NCBI RefSeq assembly: GCF_009789075.1
Contig: NZ_WNXQ01000001.1
Coordinates: 1-64,000, forward strand
Direction of reading: 5' to 3'
Length of the DNA: 64,000 nt
DNA from: Pseudooceanicola pacificus
GTDB taxonomy: Bacteria > Pseudomonadota > Alphaproteobacteria > Rhodobacterales > Rhodobacteraceae
This document shows, in pieces, positions 25,742 to 34,226 of the stretch. Numbering within the stretch: the first letter of the stretch is position 1; each line of letters begins with the position of its first letter. A program made the position numbers and the translations under genes. Below the pieces are notes generated by a model. It ran no database searches and was not told the DNA's origin. It saw only the letters and a program-made list of their open reading frames with translations.

Positions 25742-26845
25742 TCAGGCGGCGAGTCTGGGGCCCGCGTTCTGTTCCTGCATGATCGTCCGGTTGCGGCCCA
25801 TGAACTTGGCCTTGTAGAGCCGCTGGTCAGCGATGTTCAGAGCCTCGGCCAGGTTCGGCTGCTCCCGGGTGCGGAAGTGGTAGCCGCCGACGCTGGCGGT
25901 GATCCGCATGTCCGGCTCGGTCGGGATGCAGACGCTGGCGGTGATCGCTTCACGGATACGGTCGGCGATCCGGCCGGCCTCTTGCTCGGTGGCCGAGGGA
26001 AGGTAGACCGCGAACTCCTCGCCGCCGATCCGGGCCAGCATGTCGCCCTTGCGGACCACCCGCTTCATCGCCTCGGCCGCCGTCTTGAGGACATCGTCAC
26101 CCACGCTGTGACCGAAGGTGTCGTTGATGTTCTTGAACCGGTCGAGGTCGATCAGCAGCACGGCACCGCCGGTGTCGCTGTGGTGATCCTTGACCTCGTC
26201 GTACTTGCGGAAGAAGCCGCCACGGTTCAGCACGGTGGTGAGGAAATCGTGGTCGACGCTTTCCTGCAGCGCACGCTCCCGCTTGGCCAGCCGACGCTCG
26301 CGGGCCAGGAAGGTGCCAAAGGCGCAGGCCGCCAGGACGTTGAAGCCGGTGAGGCCGATGAAGACCGTCAGGAGCCCCTCCTGCTGGTTGAGAACCGGCA
26401 CGAGGAAGACGGCGGCGAGCGGCAGCGACATCTGCAGGCCCATGAACACGAAGTGCTTCACCTCGATATCCTTGGGACGCAGCGCCGGGGCGCTCCAGAG
26501 CAGGCCGATGATGGCGGCCGACGCGATGGAGGTCACGTCGGTCACGGCGACCACGGTGTCCATGGTCATCCGGACGGCTCCGGTAACCAGGATGGCGATG
26601 GCGGCGCCGATCGGGCCGGTGAAGAAGGCAGCAAAGGCGATCAGCAGGTTGTGGGTTTCCAGGACGATGCCGGTCGACAGGACGATCGGGTCGAGCATGG
26701 AGTACCCGGCACTGGCCCCGAAGATCGCTCCCACAATGGTGTGACGCATCCACCGCGACAGGTTGCTTCGCTGAATGAACCCATAGGCGGTCGTGACAAG
26801 CGCCATGGCGCCGATACCGTGGATTATGGGAAGTACACTGAGCAT
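25742..26845 (-). CDS. Membrane-bound diguanylate cyclase (GGDEF)
   Basis: 367-residue protein that should make c-di-GMP from two GTP. Residues 1 to about 180 hold five to six hydrophobic segments resembling the 5TM sensor of LytS-type receptors (GAIFGASAGYSMLDPIVLSTGIV). The catalytic domain follows from residue 195 (HDFLTTVLNRGGFF, LIDLDRFKNINDTFGHSVGD). The active motif is GGEEF at 274-278, and an inhibitory-site RxxD (RKGD, 265-268) lies exactly five residues before it, so product inhibition is likely. The ATG at 26845 is preceded by AAGGAGG. It faces the cellulose operon, whose BcsA has a c-di-GMP-binding PilZ domain, so the two are probably linked. The signal sensed by the membrane part is unknown. 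Confidence 0.92.
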   Translation of the reverse strand: MLSVLPIIHGIGAMALVTTAYGFIQRSNLSRWMRHTIVGAIFGASAGYSMLDPIVLSTGIVLETHNLLIAFAAFFTGPIGAAIAILVTGAVRMTMDTVVAVTDVTSIASAAIIGLLWSAPALRPKDIEVKHFVFMGLQMSLPLAAVFLVPVLNQQEGLLTVFIGLTGFNVLAACAFGTFLARERRLAKRERALQESVDHDFLTTVLNRGGFFRKYDEVKDHHSDTGGAVLLIDLDRFKNINDTFGHSVGDDVLKTAAEAMKRVVRKGDMLARIGGEEFAVYLPSATEQEAGRIADRIREAITASVCIPTEPDMRITASVGGYHFRTREQPNLAEALNIADQRLYKAKFMGRNRTIMQEQNAGPRLAA

Positions 26846-27566
26846 TTGCGGGGCCTCCTTCTGTGGCACCCTCTGTTTGACCTGCTCAGAGGGCGCAACT
26901 TGGGCACCACTGTGACATTTGGATAAACACAAACAACTTCCGTTAACCCGGCCTTCACCGCAGTCTGGGCGTACCCCTCCAACCCTGTTAAGAATGCCCT
27001 AACGCCGCACCAAATGACGGCGAACAGAGGCAGAAAACGATGGCACGGACCAAGGCAGGTTCCCTCGCCCGGACAGGGTCGGGGACCCTCATTCCCATTC
27101 CCGTTTCAGGGCCCTATCAGGCCTTTGCCCCCCTCTCGACAGAGGCAGGGAACCCAGGGGTTTTCGCCCGAAATGCCGGTATACAGCTGAAAAACAAGGG
27201 TGTTTTCCCATCGGAAAGCCCCCGCCGGAAACATCCGCCTTCAGGGCATCTTTTCTGCACTTGCGAAATCGGCCGCGCCGCCGCCGCAGTTTCCCCGACG
27301 CGAATTCGCGTAAATCGACGCGATCCGGACGCTGCTTCGCGACACCCTGACGCCAGATCGCGCCAGGCTGACACGAAACGATTCAAGATGACGCCAATTC
27401 GCACCAAATTCTGTTCGAGCTCGTGTCAAATGATGACCAATTGTGGCACGTGCCACATTTTTGACACGCCTGACTCATCCCTCCGGCGAGCAGCCGCCAC
27501 GATTCACCCTGGAATCGCCGCCGCCGGAAACGCCGATGACCCCTTCACCGACCGGGAGCCGATCTC
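26846..27566. promoter_or_regulatory. 721-bp divergent control region between cyclase gene and cellulose operon
   Basis: I find no convincing gene here, and base composition is less GC-rich than the neighbours. The region holds two CtrA-like sites (TTAA-N7-TTCAC at 26943-26958 and TTAA-N7-CTAAC at 26988-27003). It also has a perfect 14-bp palindrome ACGCGAATTCGCGT (27298-27311) and two 18-bp imperfect direct repeats starting TGACGCCA (27348-27365 and 27389-27406, 41 bp apart). A nested dyad lies at 27422-27468. A 176-codon open frame over 27040-27570 has no protein-like character. Confidence 0.55.
27422..27468. promoter_or_regulatory. Nested dyad, candidate operator of the cellulose operon
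   Basis: The outer arms CGTGTCAAA (27422-27430) and TTTGACACG (27460-27468) are exact complements. They enclose the perfect 16-bp palindrome TGTGGCACGTGCCACA (27442-27457). The structure ends 98 bp before the start of the first gene of the operon. The regulator is unknown. Confidence 0.45.
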
Positions 27567-28223
27567 ATGACCATTGGAACCTACCTTCCTATCGCCAGAC
27601 TGCGGGCCGCGCTCGCCGCCGGCGTCGCCCTGACCGCCCTGACCGCCTGCGATGATGTCCCGATCAGTATAGAGCGTTCGGCTCAAGAGACTCAGTATGT
27701 CGCGATCCCCGCGTCGCAGCTGTGGTTCTCGGTCCCCCAGGTCGCGGTGGCGATGGAACGCCGGATCCCCGGCGGCCGCGAACAGCGGGCCGGGCTGCGA
27801 AACGCGACGACGCTTGCCGGTGACAACTATCTACTGATGCAAGCCATGCCGCGGACCACCCGCCTGCAGTTCGAGAAGCTGGAGGAACGCATCGGCGGCT
27901 TCCCCGCGCCCTTCACCGACCTGGACGCAGGTACCATGCGTTCGACCACGGATTCCGGCGGGCAGTATTTCTGGGCGGATTATCGCGCCGGTGCCGACAC
28001 TATATGTGTACTGGGCATTCGCCGCGTGGATTCCAGCACGCGCCAGATGCCCGCGGGCCTGCGCGCGGTGGACGTCATGCTGCGCAACTGCGTGCGCGGC
28101 ACGGCCGAAGAGGCCCTTGTTCCCCTGAAAGAGCTGGGCATGCGGCGCGTCGGAGGGACCGTTAGCGGCGATTCTGGAAACAATAATCTCATGTTGTCGC
28201 CTTTGGCCGCACCGACGCCATAA
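27567..28223 (+). CDS. bcsN: BcsN-like lipoprotein of cellulose operon
   Basis: 218-residue protein with a lipoprotein signal peptide ending at the lipobox LTAC (Cys28). It is therefore expected to sit in the outer or inner membrane facing the periplasm. Size, lipobox and position directly before bcsA match the BcsN proteins found in alphaproteobacterial cellulose operons, whose precise role is not known. The segment GDNYLLMQAMPRTTRLQFEKLEERIGGFPAPF is the most conserved-looking part. The bcsA start is 77 bp downstream, with a CtrA-like site in the gap, so bcsA may also have its own promoter. The family assignment is from memory of the sequence type and should be treated as moderate. Confidence 0.6.
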   Translation: MTIGTYLPIARLRAALAAGVALTALTACDDVPISIERSAQETQYVAIPASQLWFSVPQVAVAMERRIPGGREQRAGLRNATTLAGDNYLLMQAMPRTTRLQFEKLEERIGGFPAPFTDLDAGTMRSTTDSGGQYFWADYRAGADTICVLGIRRVDSSTRQMPAGLRAVDVMLRNCVRGTAEEALVPLKELGMRRVGGTVSGDSGNNNLMLSPLAAPTP

Positions 28224-28264
28224 TGCGGCCCAACTTCATCTGCATAAGGCTTTGAATGACATCG

Positions 28265-28280
28265 TTAATCAAACGCTAAC
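28265..28280. promoter_or_regulatory. CtrA-like site upstream of bcsA
   Basis: TTAA-TCAAACG-CTAAC has the TTAA-N7-xTAAC layout of the CtrA box with one mismatch. It lies 21-36 bp before the bcsA ATG. The same TTAA-N7-CTAAC form occurs at 26988-27003. Confidence 0.4.
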
Positions 28281-28300
28281 GCATTTCAGATGGGGTCAGA

Positions 28301-30631
28301 ATGACGCCGATAGCACGCATAACTCTACTGCTCGCCTGGGGCGGGTTGCTCGCAGCCACATTACTTGTGACTTCGCTGCCCTCCTCCGTTCCGGCCCAGG
28401 CGCTGCTCGGGATTTCCACCGTTCTGGTGGTTATGCTGCTCAAGCCATTTGCCGAAAACACGGTCGCCCGTTTCGCCCTGATCGCCGTCGCGTCGGTTGT
28501 CGTGCTGCGCTACTGGATCTGGCGGATGACCACCACGCTGCCCGAGCCGGGGATCACCCCGTCCTACATTCTTGCCCTGATGCTCTTCGCGGTCGAGACC
28601 TACTCGATCCTGGTGTTCTTCCTGAACGCCTTCATCACCGCCGACCCGACCGAACGGGCCGAACCGCCCCGCGTCGCGGTCGAGAAACTGCCCACCGTCG
28701 ACATCCTGGTTCCTTCGTACAACGAACCGATCGAGATGCTGTCGGTGACGCTCTCGGCGGCCAAGAACATCATCTACCCCAAGGACCGAATGCGCGTCGT
28801 GTTGTGCGACGATGGCGGTACGGACCAACGTTGCAACTCGGATGATCCCGAACTGGCCGCCGCTTCCCGCAAGCGGCGCGCAGACCTGCAAAAGCTCTGC
28901 GATGAGCTGGGCGTGATGTATTCCACCCGTGCCCGCAACGAGCATGCCAAGGCCGGCAACATGTCCGCCGCGCTGGCACGCCTGGACGGCGACCTGGTCG
29001 TCGTGTTCGACGCGGATCACGTTCCGACGCGGGATTTCCTTGCACGAACAGTCGGTTACTTCGTCGAAGACCCCAAGCTTTTCCTGGTTCAGACGCCGCA
29101 CTTCTTCCTTAACCAGGATCCGATCGAACGGAACCTGGGCCTGACCTGCCCGCCCGAGAACGAGATGTTCTACTCGATGATCCACCGCGGGCTGGACCGC
29201 TGGGGCGGCGCGTTCTTCTGCGGCTCGGCTGCCGTTCTGCGGCGCGAGGCGCTGGACAGCGTCGGCGGTTTCTCGGGTGAAACGATCACCGAGGACGCGG
29301 AAACCGCGCTCGACATTCATGCCACTGGCTGGCGCAGCCTCTACCTGAACCGCGCGATGATCGCCGGTCTTCAGCCGGAAACCTTCGCTTCCTTTATCAC
29401 TCAGCGTGGCCGTTGGGCGACCGGCATGATGCAGATGCTTCTGCTCAAGAACCCGCTCTTCCGCCGGGGCCTCGGCCCGCTGCAGCGCCTGTGCTACATC
29501 AACTCGATGGCCTTCTGGCTCTTCCCGATCATCCGCATGGTCTACATGGTCGCGCCGCTCGCCTATCTGTTCTTCGGGATCGAGGTCTTTGTCGCCACCT
29601 TCGACGAGGCACTGGCTTTCGTGCTCAGCTATATGGCGATCAGCTTCCTGGTGCAGAACGCCCTGTTCGCCCGCTACCGCTGGCCGCTGATTTCCGAGGT
29701 CTACGAGGTCGCCCAGGCGCCCTACCTGGCCAAGGCCGTGCTCAAGACAGTGTTGAAGCCCCGCGCCGCCAGCTTCAAGGTGACAGCCAAGGACGAGACC
29801 CTGCTGGAGGACAACATTTCCGATATCGCCCGCCCGCTGGTCATCCTTTTTGGCCTGATGGCGGCGGGAATCGGTGCCCTGATCTACCGTTGGCTGGCTT
29901 TCCCGGGCGATCACGGCGTTCTGACTGTTGTCGGAGCGTGGATGATCTTCAACTTCATGCTGGTGTCGCTGTCGCTGCGTGCGACCTGCGAAAAGCAGCA
30001 GCGCCGGTCCTCGCCGCGCGTCGAGATGAAGGTCCCCGCCACCGTCTGGTGGGAAGGGTCCGGCAAGCAGCCGCTGAACTGCACCGTGCTTGACGCCTCG
30101 ACCAGCGGCGCCCGCCTGCAGGTGACCAATGTGGCCAGCGCCGGCTATGCCGCCCGTGTGGTGGAATCCGGTGAAATCATCACCTTCCGCCCCCAGTTCG
30201 AGGAAGCCTCGCATCTGGAACGCCCTGTCCGCGCCTCGGTCCGCAAGATCAGCGAAGACAAGGACGGCATGATCCTGGGTGTCCTCTTCCTGCCGGACGA
30301 GCCGATGCCGGTGCGCGAGACCGTCGCCTTCCTGATCTTCGGGGATTCCGACAACTGGTACCGCGTCCGCCAGAGCTATACCCAGAAGAAGGGTATGCTG
30401 GCCGGGCTGGCCTATGTGATCTGGCTCAGCATCTCGTCGCTGCCCCGGACGCTGGGCGACTACATGCGCGAACCCGCACGGCGCCGCCGCCTGGCAACCG
30501 AGAAGACCGGACCCAAGACCAAGCCGGCACATCTGGTCGCATTTGGCGCCACCTTCGAGGAAGAGGCCAAGAAGCAGGCCGACAAACCGCTCACCCCGAC
30601 CCAGGCGGTCATGCTGGAGGCGCTCGGATGA
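28301..30631 (+). CDS. bcsA: Cellulose synthase catalytic subunit BcsA
   Basis: 776-residue inner-membrane GT2 enzyme that polymerises UDP-glucose and threads the chain through its own membrane channel. The substrate-binding Asp is in CDDG (169-172). DAD at 237-239 coordinates UDP and metal, TED at 330-332 carries the catalytic base, and QRGRW at 368-372 holds the acceptor. FFCGS (306-310) is also present. Hydrophobic helices lie at about 5-75, 90-112 and 400-560. The PilZ domain starts near 565 with the c-di-GMP-binding RxxxR (R569, R573) and DASTSG (598-603), so the enzyme is activated by c-di-GMP. Length and motif layout match Rhodobacter sphaeroides BcsA. It overlaps bcsB by ATGA. Confidence 0.97.
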   Translation: MTPIARITLLLAWGGLLAATLLVTSLPSSVPAQALLGISTVLVVMLLKPFAENTVARFALIAVASVVVLRYWIWRMTTTLPEPGITPSYILALMLFAVETYSILVFFLNAFITADPTERAEPPRVAVEKLPTVDILVPSYNEPIEMLSVTLSAAKNIIYPKDRMRVVLCDDGGTDQRCNSDDPELAAASRKRRADLQKLCDELGVMYSTRARNEHAKAGNMSAALARLDGDLVVVFDADHVPTRDFLARTVGYFVEDPKLFLVQTPHFFLNQDPIERNLGLTCPPENEMFYSMIHRGLDRWGGAFFCGSAAVLRREALDSVGGFSGETITEDAETALDIHATGWRSLYLNRAMIAGLQPETFASFITQRGRWATGMMQMLLLKNPLFRRGLGPLQRLCYINSMAFWLFPIIRMVYMVAPLAYLFFGIEVFVATFDEALAFVLSYMAISFLVQNALFARYRWPLISEVYEVAQAPYLAKAVLKTVLKPRAASFKVTAKDETLLEDNISDIARPLVILFGLMAAGIGALIYRWLAFPGDHGVLTVVGAWMIFNFMLVSLSLRATCEKQQRRSSPRVEMKVPATVWWEGSGKQPLNCTVLDASTSGARLQVTNVASAGYAARVVESGEIITFRPQFEEASHLERPVRASVRKISEDKDGMILGVLFLPDEPMPVRETVAFLIFGDSDNWYRVRQSYTQKKGMLAGLAYVIWLSISSLPRTLGDYMREPARRRRLATEKTGPKTKPAHLVAFGATFEEEAKKQADKPLTPTQAVMLEALG

Positions 30632-33135
30632 ACCCCTTTCGCACGTCGGGCGCGGCTCTGCGCCTGTCCTCCCTCGCGCTGGCCGCGGCCCTCGCCACCC
30701 AGGCCGGGGCGCAGTCCATCACCCTGCAACCGGCGCCGCAGCAGCAGTCGACCGACCGCGTGGCCTCGGCCGCCGTTCCGATGGCCGACCGTGGCACCGG
30801 GCTGACCGCCGCCCCGTCGAACGAGGCGCCGCAGGCCACGCCCGACCGTCCGGGCGCGGCGGACAATGTCCCGATCATCCGGCTGCCCGCCATGCCGGGC
30901 ATGTCCGGAACGCCCGAGACCACCGGCTCGACCGGCGGCGGGACCGTGATGCTCGACGCCCTGCCCGTGGCCGACCGTGCCTCGATCGGGATGCGCGCCG
31001 CCAATCACACCCAGCCCGCCCCGGCCGAGATCCCGCGCAAGGCGGAATGGGTCATGCCGCTGATGCCTGCCGACGGCATTCCGCCGCGCCAGGTCAGCAC
31101 CGGCGCCTCGATGCCGCAGCCCGGCATCATCCGCCTGACCGGCGAGATCGCCGAGGCGCATTTCCTGCTGGACATGCCCGCCACCGAGGAAAACCCGGCC
31201 GAACTGGTGCTGAACCTGCGCTCCAGCGTGAACGTGCTGCCCGACGCCTCGTCGATCACCGTGCGGGTCAACGACCAGCCGCCGGTGACCCTGCCGCTGG
31301 ACAAGCTGGGCCCGTTCGAGCCGCTCCGCCTGCGCAATCCCGGCCTGCAAACCGGCCGCAACGACATCCGGATCGAGGTCACCCAGGCGCACCGCATCTA
31401 TTGCGGGCCCGATGCAAGCTTTGACACCTGGACCGAGATCGACCTTGGTAGCAGCGGCGTGTCGGTGCCCGCGGATTCCCTGCCGCTGAATGGCGACGGT
31501 TTCTTGGCCGCCGTGCGCGCCCAGACCGCGCTGACCCGCTCGATCGAGGTGCTTGGCGACGACGAGGAGAACCTGGCCGCGATCGAGGAAATCTCGCGCT
31601 ACCTCGGCGCCAGCGCCGGCTGGGCGCCCCGGATCAAGTTCGGCTCGTTCTACGATGTCGGCAACGGCTCGCCCGAACGTGCCCGTATCGCCATCATCAA
31701 GTCCGACCGTGACGCCGTCACCTTCCGGCGCGGGGCGCAGGGCGCCATCGTGATGCTGGTGGAACATACCGACGGCGCGGCGCCCGATTTCTCGGGCATC
31801 CTGCCGGCCCCGCCCGCCCCGGCGGTCGTGAACGCGGCGCAGGTCGGCCGTGCGACCACCTTTGCCGAACTCGACGTGCCGCTGGTGATCGGGAACAACC
31901 ATTACTTCCGCAAGGACGTGCCGTTTGTGCTGCCCGACGACTGGCTGCTGATGGCCTCGCAGAAGGCGCGGATCGACCTGTATTACGGGTATTCCAACAC
32001 CCTGGCCGAGGGCAGCATGCTGCTGGTCAAGGTGAACGGCGAGACCGTGCAGATGCTGCCGCTCGACGTGGACGGCGGCGATATCAAACCCCGGCTGGAA
32101 ATTCCCTTTCCCGCCAATATCCTGAACGCGGGCATCAACCGCATCAGTTTCGAGATGATCGTGCCGGGCGATCCCGCCGACCTGCAATGCGTGCCGCGCG
32201 CCACCGATATGCTGGTGATCCTGGGCGACAGCTCGATCACGATCCCCGGCTCGCCCAGCATGACGCGCAATGACATGCGCACCGCGCTGGACCGGATGAG
32301 CGGCGAGAACGTGATCATCCCGACCCCGGCGCGCAGCGATCCCGACCGCGACGCCGCCCTGCTGATGCCCTTTGCCATGCGGTTCCAGCCACTGACGCGC
32401 GAAGGCAGCGCCTCGGTGCTGAACGTCATCACCCCGCAGTTCGTCGATGCCGTCCCGACCGGAGACACCGGCCTGAAACGCCGCGTCCTGCAGCAGGTGC
32501 TGACCGGCGTGCAGGTGAATTTCGAAAGCCCGGCGCTCCAGCCCATCGTGGTGCCGCAGAAAAACGCAGCCCCTGCCCCCTCGTTCCGCCTGTCGATGAC
32601 CAATGACACCGTGGACACCGCCGCCGGGGCAGACGAGGACGCGGCAGAGCCGATGCTGGCCGGTCTGTTCGATCTGCCCAACATGTGGGCCACCGGCGTC
32701 GCGCAGTTCGAACGCCTGCGCGACTTCGCCAGCGCCGACGACCCGGACCTGACCACCTGGCTTGCCCGCCGGACCGGCGAAGCCGTGCTGATGCAACTGG
32801 ATCCGGAAGATCCGAACAACCTGTGGCTCGTGGTGCGCCCGACCGCCGACATGAACGAGATCGCCGAGCGGATCGACGAATTCCGCCTGGACGGTCACGT
32901 GAAGGGCAACCTCGCGGTCCTGTCCTCGGATGGCACCTGGGAGACCTGGAATGCCGGCTGGCACCCCCGCCTGGCCGAACCGCTTGAGGCCGGCAACATC
33001 CGCACCGTGCTGGGCAACTATGCCTCGTGGTCGCCGATCACCTTCACGGCGCTGACCCTGCTGCTGGCGCTTGTCTCGGCCGTGCCCGCGCTGATCTACG
33101 TCGTCTCCACCCGCCGCAAAGGAAGCCGCACATGA
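30628..33135 (+). CDS. bcsB: Cellulose synthase regulatory/periplasmic subunit BcsB
   Basis: 835-residue periplasmic partner of BcsA that guides the nascent glucan. An N-terminal signal peptide (SSLALAAALATQAGAQS) is followed by a Pro/Gln-rich stretch of about 130 residues. The BcsB domains then alternate carbohydrate-binding and flavodoxin-like folds (MPQPGIIRLTGEIAEAHFLL, VNVLPDASSITVRVNDQP). The C-terminal helix FTALTLLLALVSAVPALIYVVS anchors it beside BcsA. It is about 100 residues longer than the R. sphaeroides protein, mainly through the N-terminal low-complexity region. It overlaps both bcsA and bcsZ by 4 bp. Confidence 0.94.
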   Translation: MNPFRTSGAALRLSSLALAAALATQAGAQSITLQPAPQQQSTDRVASAAVPMADRGTGLTAAPSNEAPQATPDRPGAADNVPIIRLPAMPGMSGTPETTGSTGGGTVMLDALPVADRASIGMRAANHTQPAPAEIPRKAEWVMPLMPADGIPPRQVSTGASMPQPGIIRLTGEIAEAHFLLDMPATEENPAELVLNLRSSVNVLPDASSITVRVNDQPPVTLPLDKLGPFEPLRLRNPGLQTGRNDIRIEVTQAHRIYCGPDASFDTWTEIDLGSSGVSVPADSLPLNGDGFLAAVRAQTALTRSIEVLGDDEENLAAIEEISRYLGASAGWAPRIKFGSFYDVGNGSPERARIAIIKSDRDAVTFRRGAQGAIVMLVEHTDGAAPDFSGILPAPPAPAVVNAAQVGRATTFAELDVPLVIGNNHYFRKDVPFVLPDDWLLMASQKARIDLYYGYSNTLAEGSMLLVKVNGETVQMLPLDVDGGDIKPRLEIPFPANILNAGINRISFEMIVPGDPADLQCVPRATDMLVILGDSSITIPGSPSMTRNDMRTALDRMSGENVIIPTPARSDPDRDAALLMPFAMRFQPLTREGSASVLNVITPQFVDAVPTGDTGLKRRVLQQVLTGVQVNFESPALQPIVVPQKNAAPAPSFRLSMTNDTVDTAAGADEDAAEPMLAGLFDLPNMWATGVAQFERLRDFASADDPDLTTWLARRTGEAVLMQLDPEDPNNLWLVVRPTADMNEIAERIDEFRLDGHVKGNLAVLSSDGTWETWNAGWHPRLAEPLEAGNIRTVLGNYASWSPITFTALTLLLALVSAVPALIYVVSTRRKGSRT

Positions 33136-34226
33136 ACCGAAGGGACTTTCTCGCCATGACCAGCCTGGCACTGGCTTCGGGCTCGCCGCTTGCGGCGGCG
33201 GCCCAGCCGGGGACCCTGTCGGCTGCCGTCATCCCGGGAAACCACCCCCTGCAACAGGCGTGGACCGCGTGGAAAACGCTCTGCGTGACGCCCGAGGGCC
33301 GCATCATCGACGGCCCGCAGGACGCTGTCAGCCATTCCGAGGGGCAGGGCTATGGCGCCGCCCTGGCGACGCTGTTCGGTGACGTGGAGACCTTCGAACG
33401 GATTTACGCCTGGACCGAGGCGAACCTGGCCGTGCGCTCCGATGCGCTGCTGGCCTGGCGCTGGCGCTCGACCGAGATGCCGCATGTGAACGACCGCAAC
33501 AACGCCAGCGACGGCGACCTGTTCTATGCCTGGGCGCTGGTCTCGATGGGCAGGCTGATGGGGCGCAACGATCTGATCGTCCGCGCCACCGACATCGCCC
33601 GCGATCTGGCAAGGACCTGCATCGTCACCCATCCCGACGGCAGCGGGGCCCTGCTGTTCCTGCCGGCCGAGGTCGGGTTCGATTTTGACGGCGGCTATGT
33701 GCTGAACCCGTCCTACATCATGCCCCGCGCGATGCGCGAAGTGGCCCATGTCACCGGCATTTCGGATCTGGACGCCGCCGGGCAGACCGGCGTGATGATG
33801 ATCGAGGCGCTGGCCCAGAGCGGCCTTGTCCCCGACTGGGTCGCGATCACCGCCAACGGCCTCAGCACCCCGCCGCCGCGCTTCTCCTTCGATGCGGGAT
33901 ACGAGGCGATCCGCGTGCCGCTCTTCGCCGTCTGGTCGGGCAACCCGCAGTCCCAGGCCGTGGCGCGCTACCTTGCCGCGGTCCAGGCCAACAGCGACGT
34001 CGCCGGGTCCATCACCGTCTTCGACCGCGCCTCGGGCCGGCCCAAGGAAGTCAGCAACGACCCCGGATACCAGGCCGTTTCGGGCCTCGTCTACTGCGCG
34101 GCGACCACCGGCTTTGGCGCGCCGATCCCGCAGTTTTCGACCAATCAACCCTATTATCCCGCGACCCTTCAGCTGATGTCTCTGGTCGCCCAAGCGGAAA
34201 TGTACCCCAAATGCGTTCCACTCTGA
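33132..34226 (+). CDS. bcsZ: Cellulase BcsZ (glycoside hydrolase family 8)
   Basis: 364-residue exported endo-beta-1,4-glucanase that trims cellulose during synthesis. The N-terminus MNRRDFLAMTSLALASGSPL is Tat-like (twin Arg). The family 8 catalytic Glu is in SHSEGQGYG, and the Asp is in NNASDGDLFYAWAL. NPSYIMPRAMREVA contributes to the (alpha/alpha)6 barrel. The ATG at 33132 overlaps the bcsB stop (ATGA) and gives the intact signal. The following TPR gene starts 16 bp before its stop. This enzyme is a regular component of proteobacterial cellulose operons. Confidence 0.94.
   Translation: MNRRDFLAMTSLALASGSPLAAAAQPGTLSAAVIPGNHPLQQAWTAWKTLCVTPEGRIIDGPQDAVSHSEGQGYGAALATLFGDVETFERIYAWTEANLAVRSDALLAWRWRSTEMPHVNDRNNASDGDLFYAWALVSMGRLMGRNDLIVRATDIARDLARTCIVTHPDGSGALLFLPAEVGFDFDGGYVLNPSYIMPRAMREVAHVTGISDLDAAGQTGVMMIEALAQSGLVPDWVAITANGLSTPPPRFSFDAGYEAIRVPLFAVWSGNPQSQAVARYLAAVQANSDVAGSITVFDRASGRPKEVSNDPGYQAVSGLVYCAATTGFGAPIPQFSTNQPYYPATLQLMSLVAQAEMYPKCVPL

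Noticed and set aside
27442-27465. Sigma-54 promoter suggested by TGGCACG
   Set aside because: No GC element occurs at the required -12 spacing; the sequence is better explained as a palindrome.
27040-27570. A 176-codon frame in the cellulose control region
   Set aside because: It overlaps operators and the BcsN-like start, lacks a ribosome-binding site and shows no protein-like segment.
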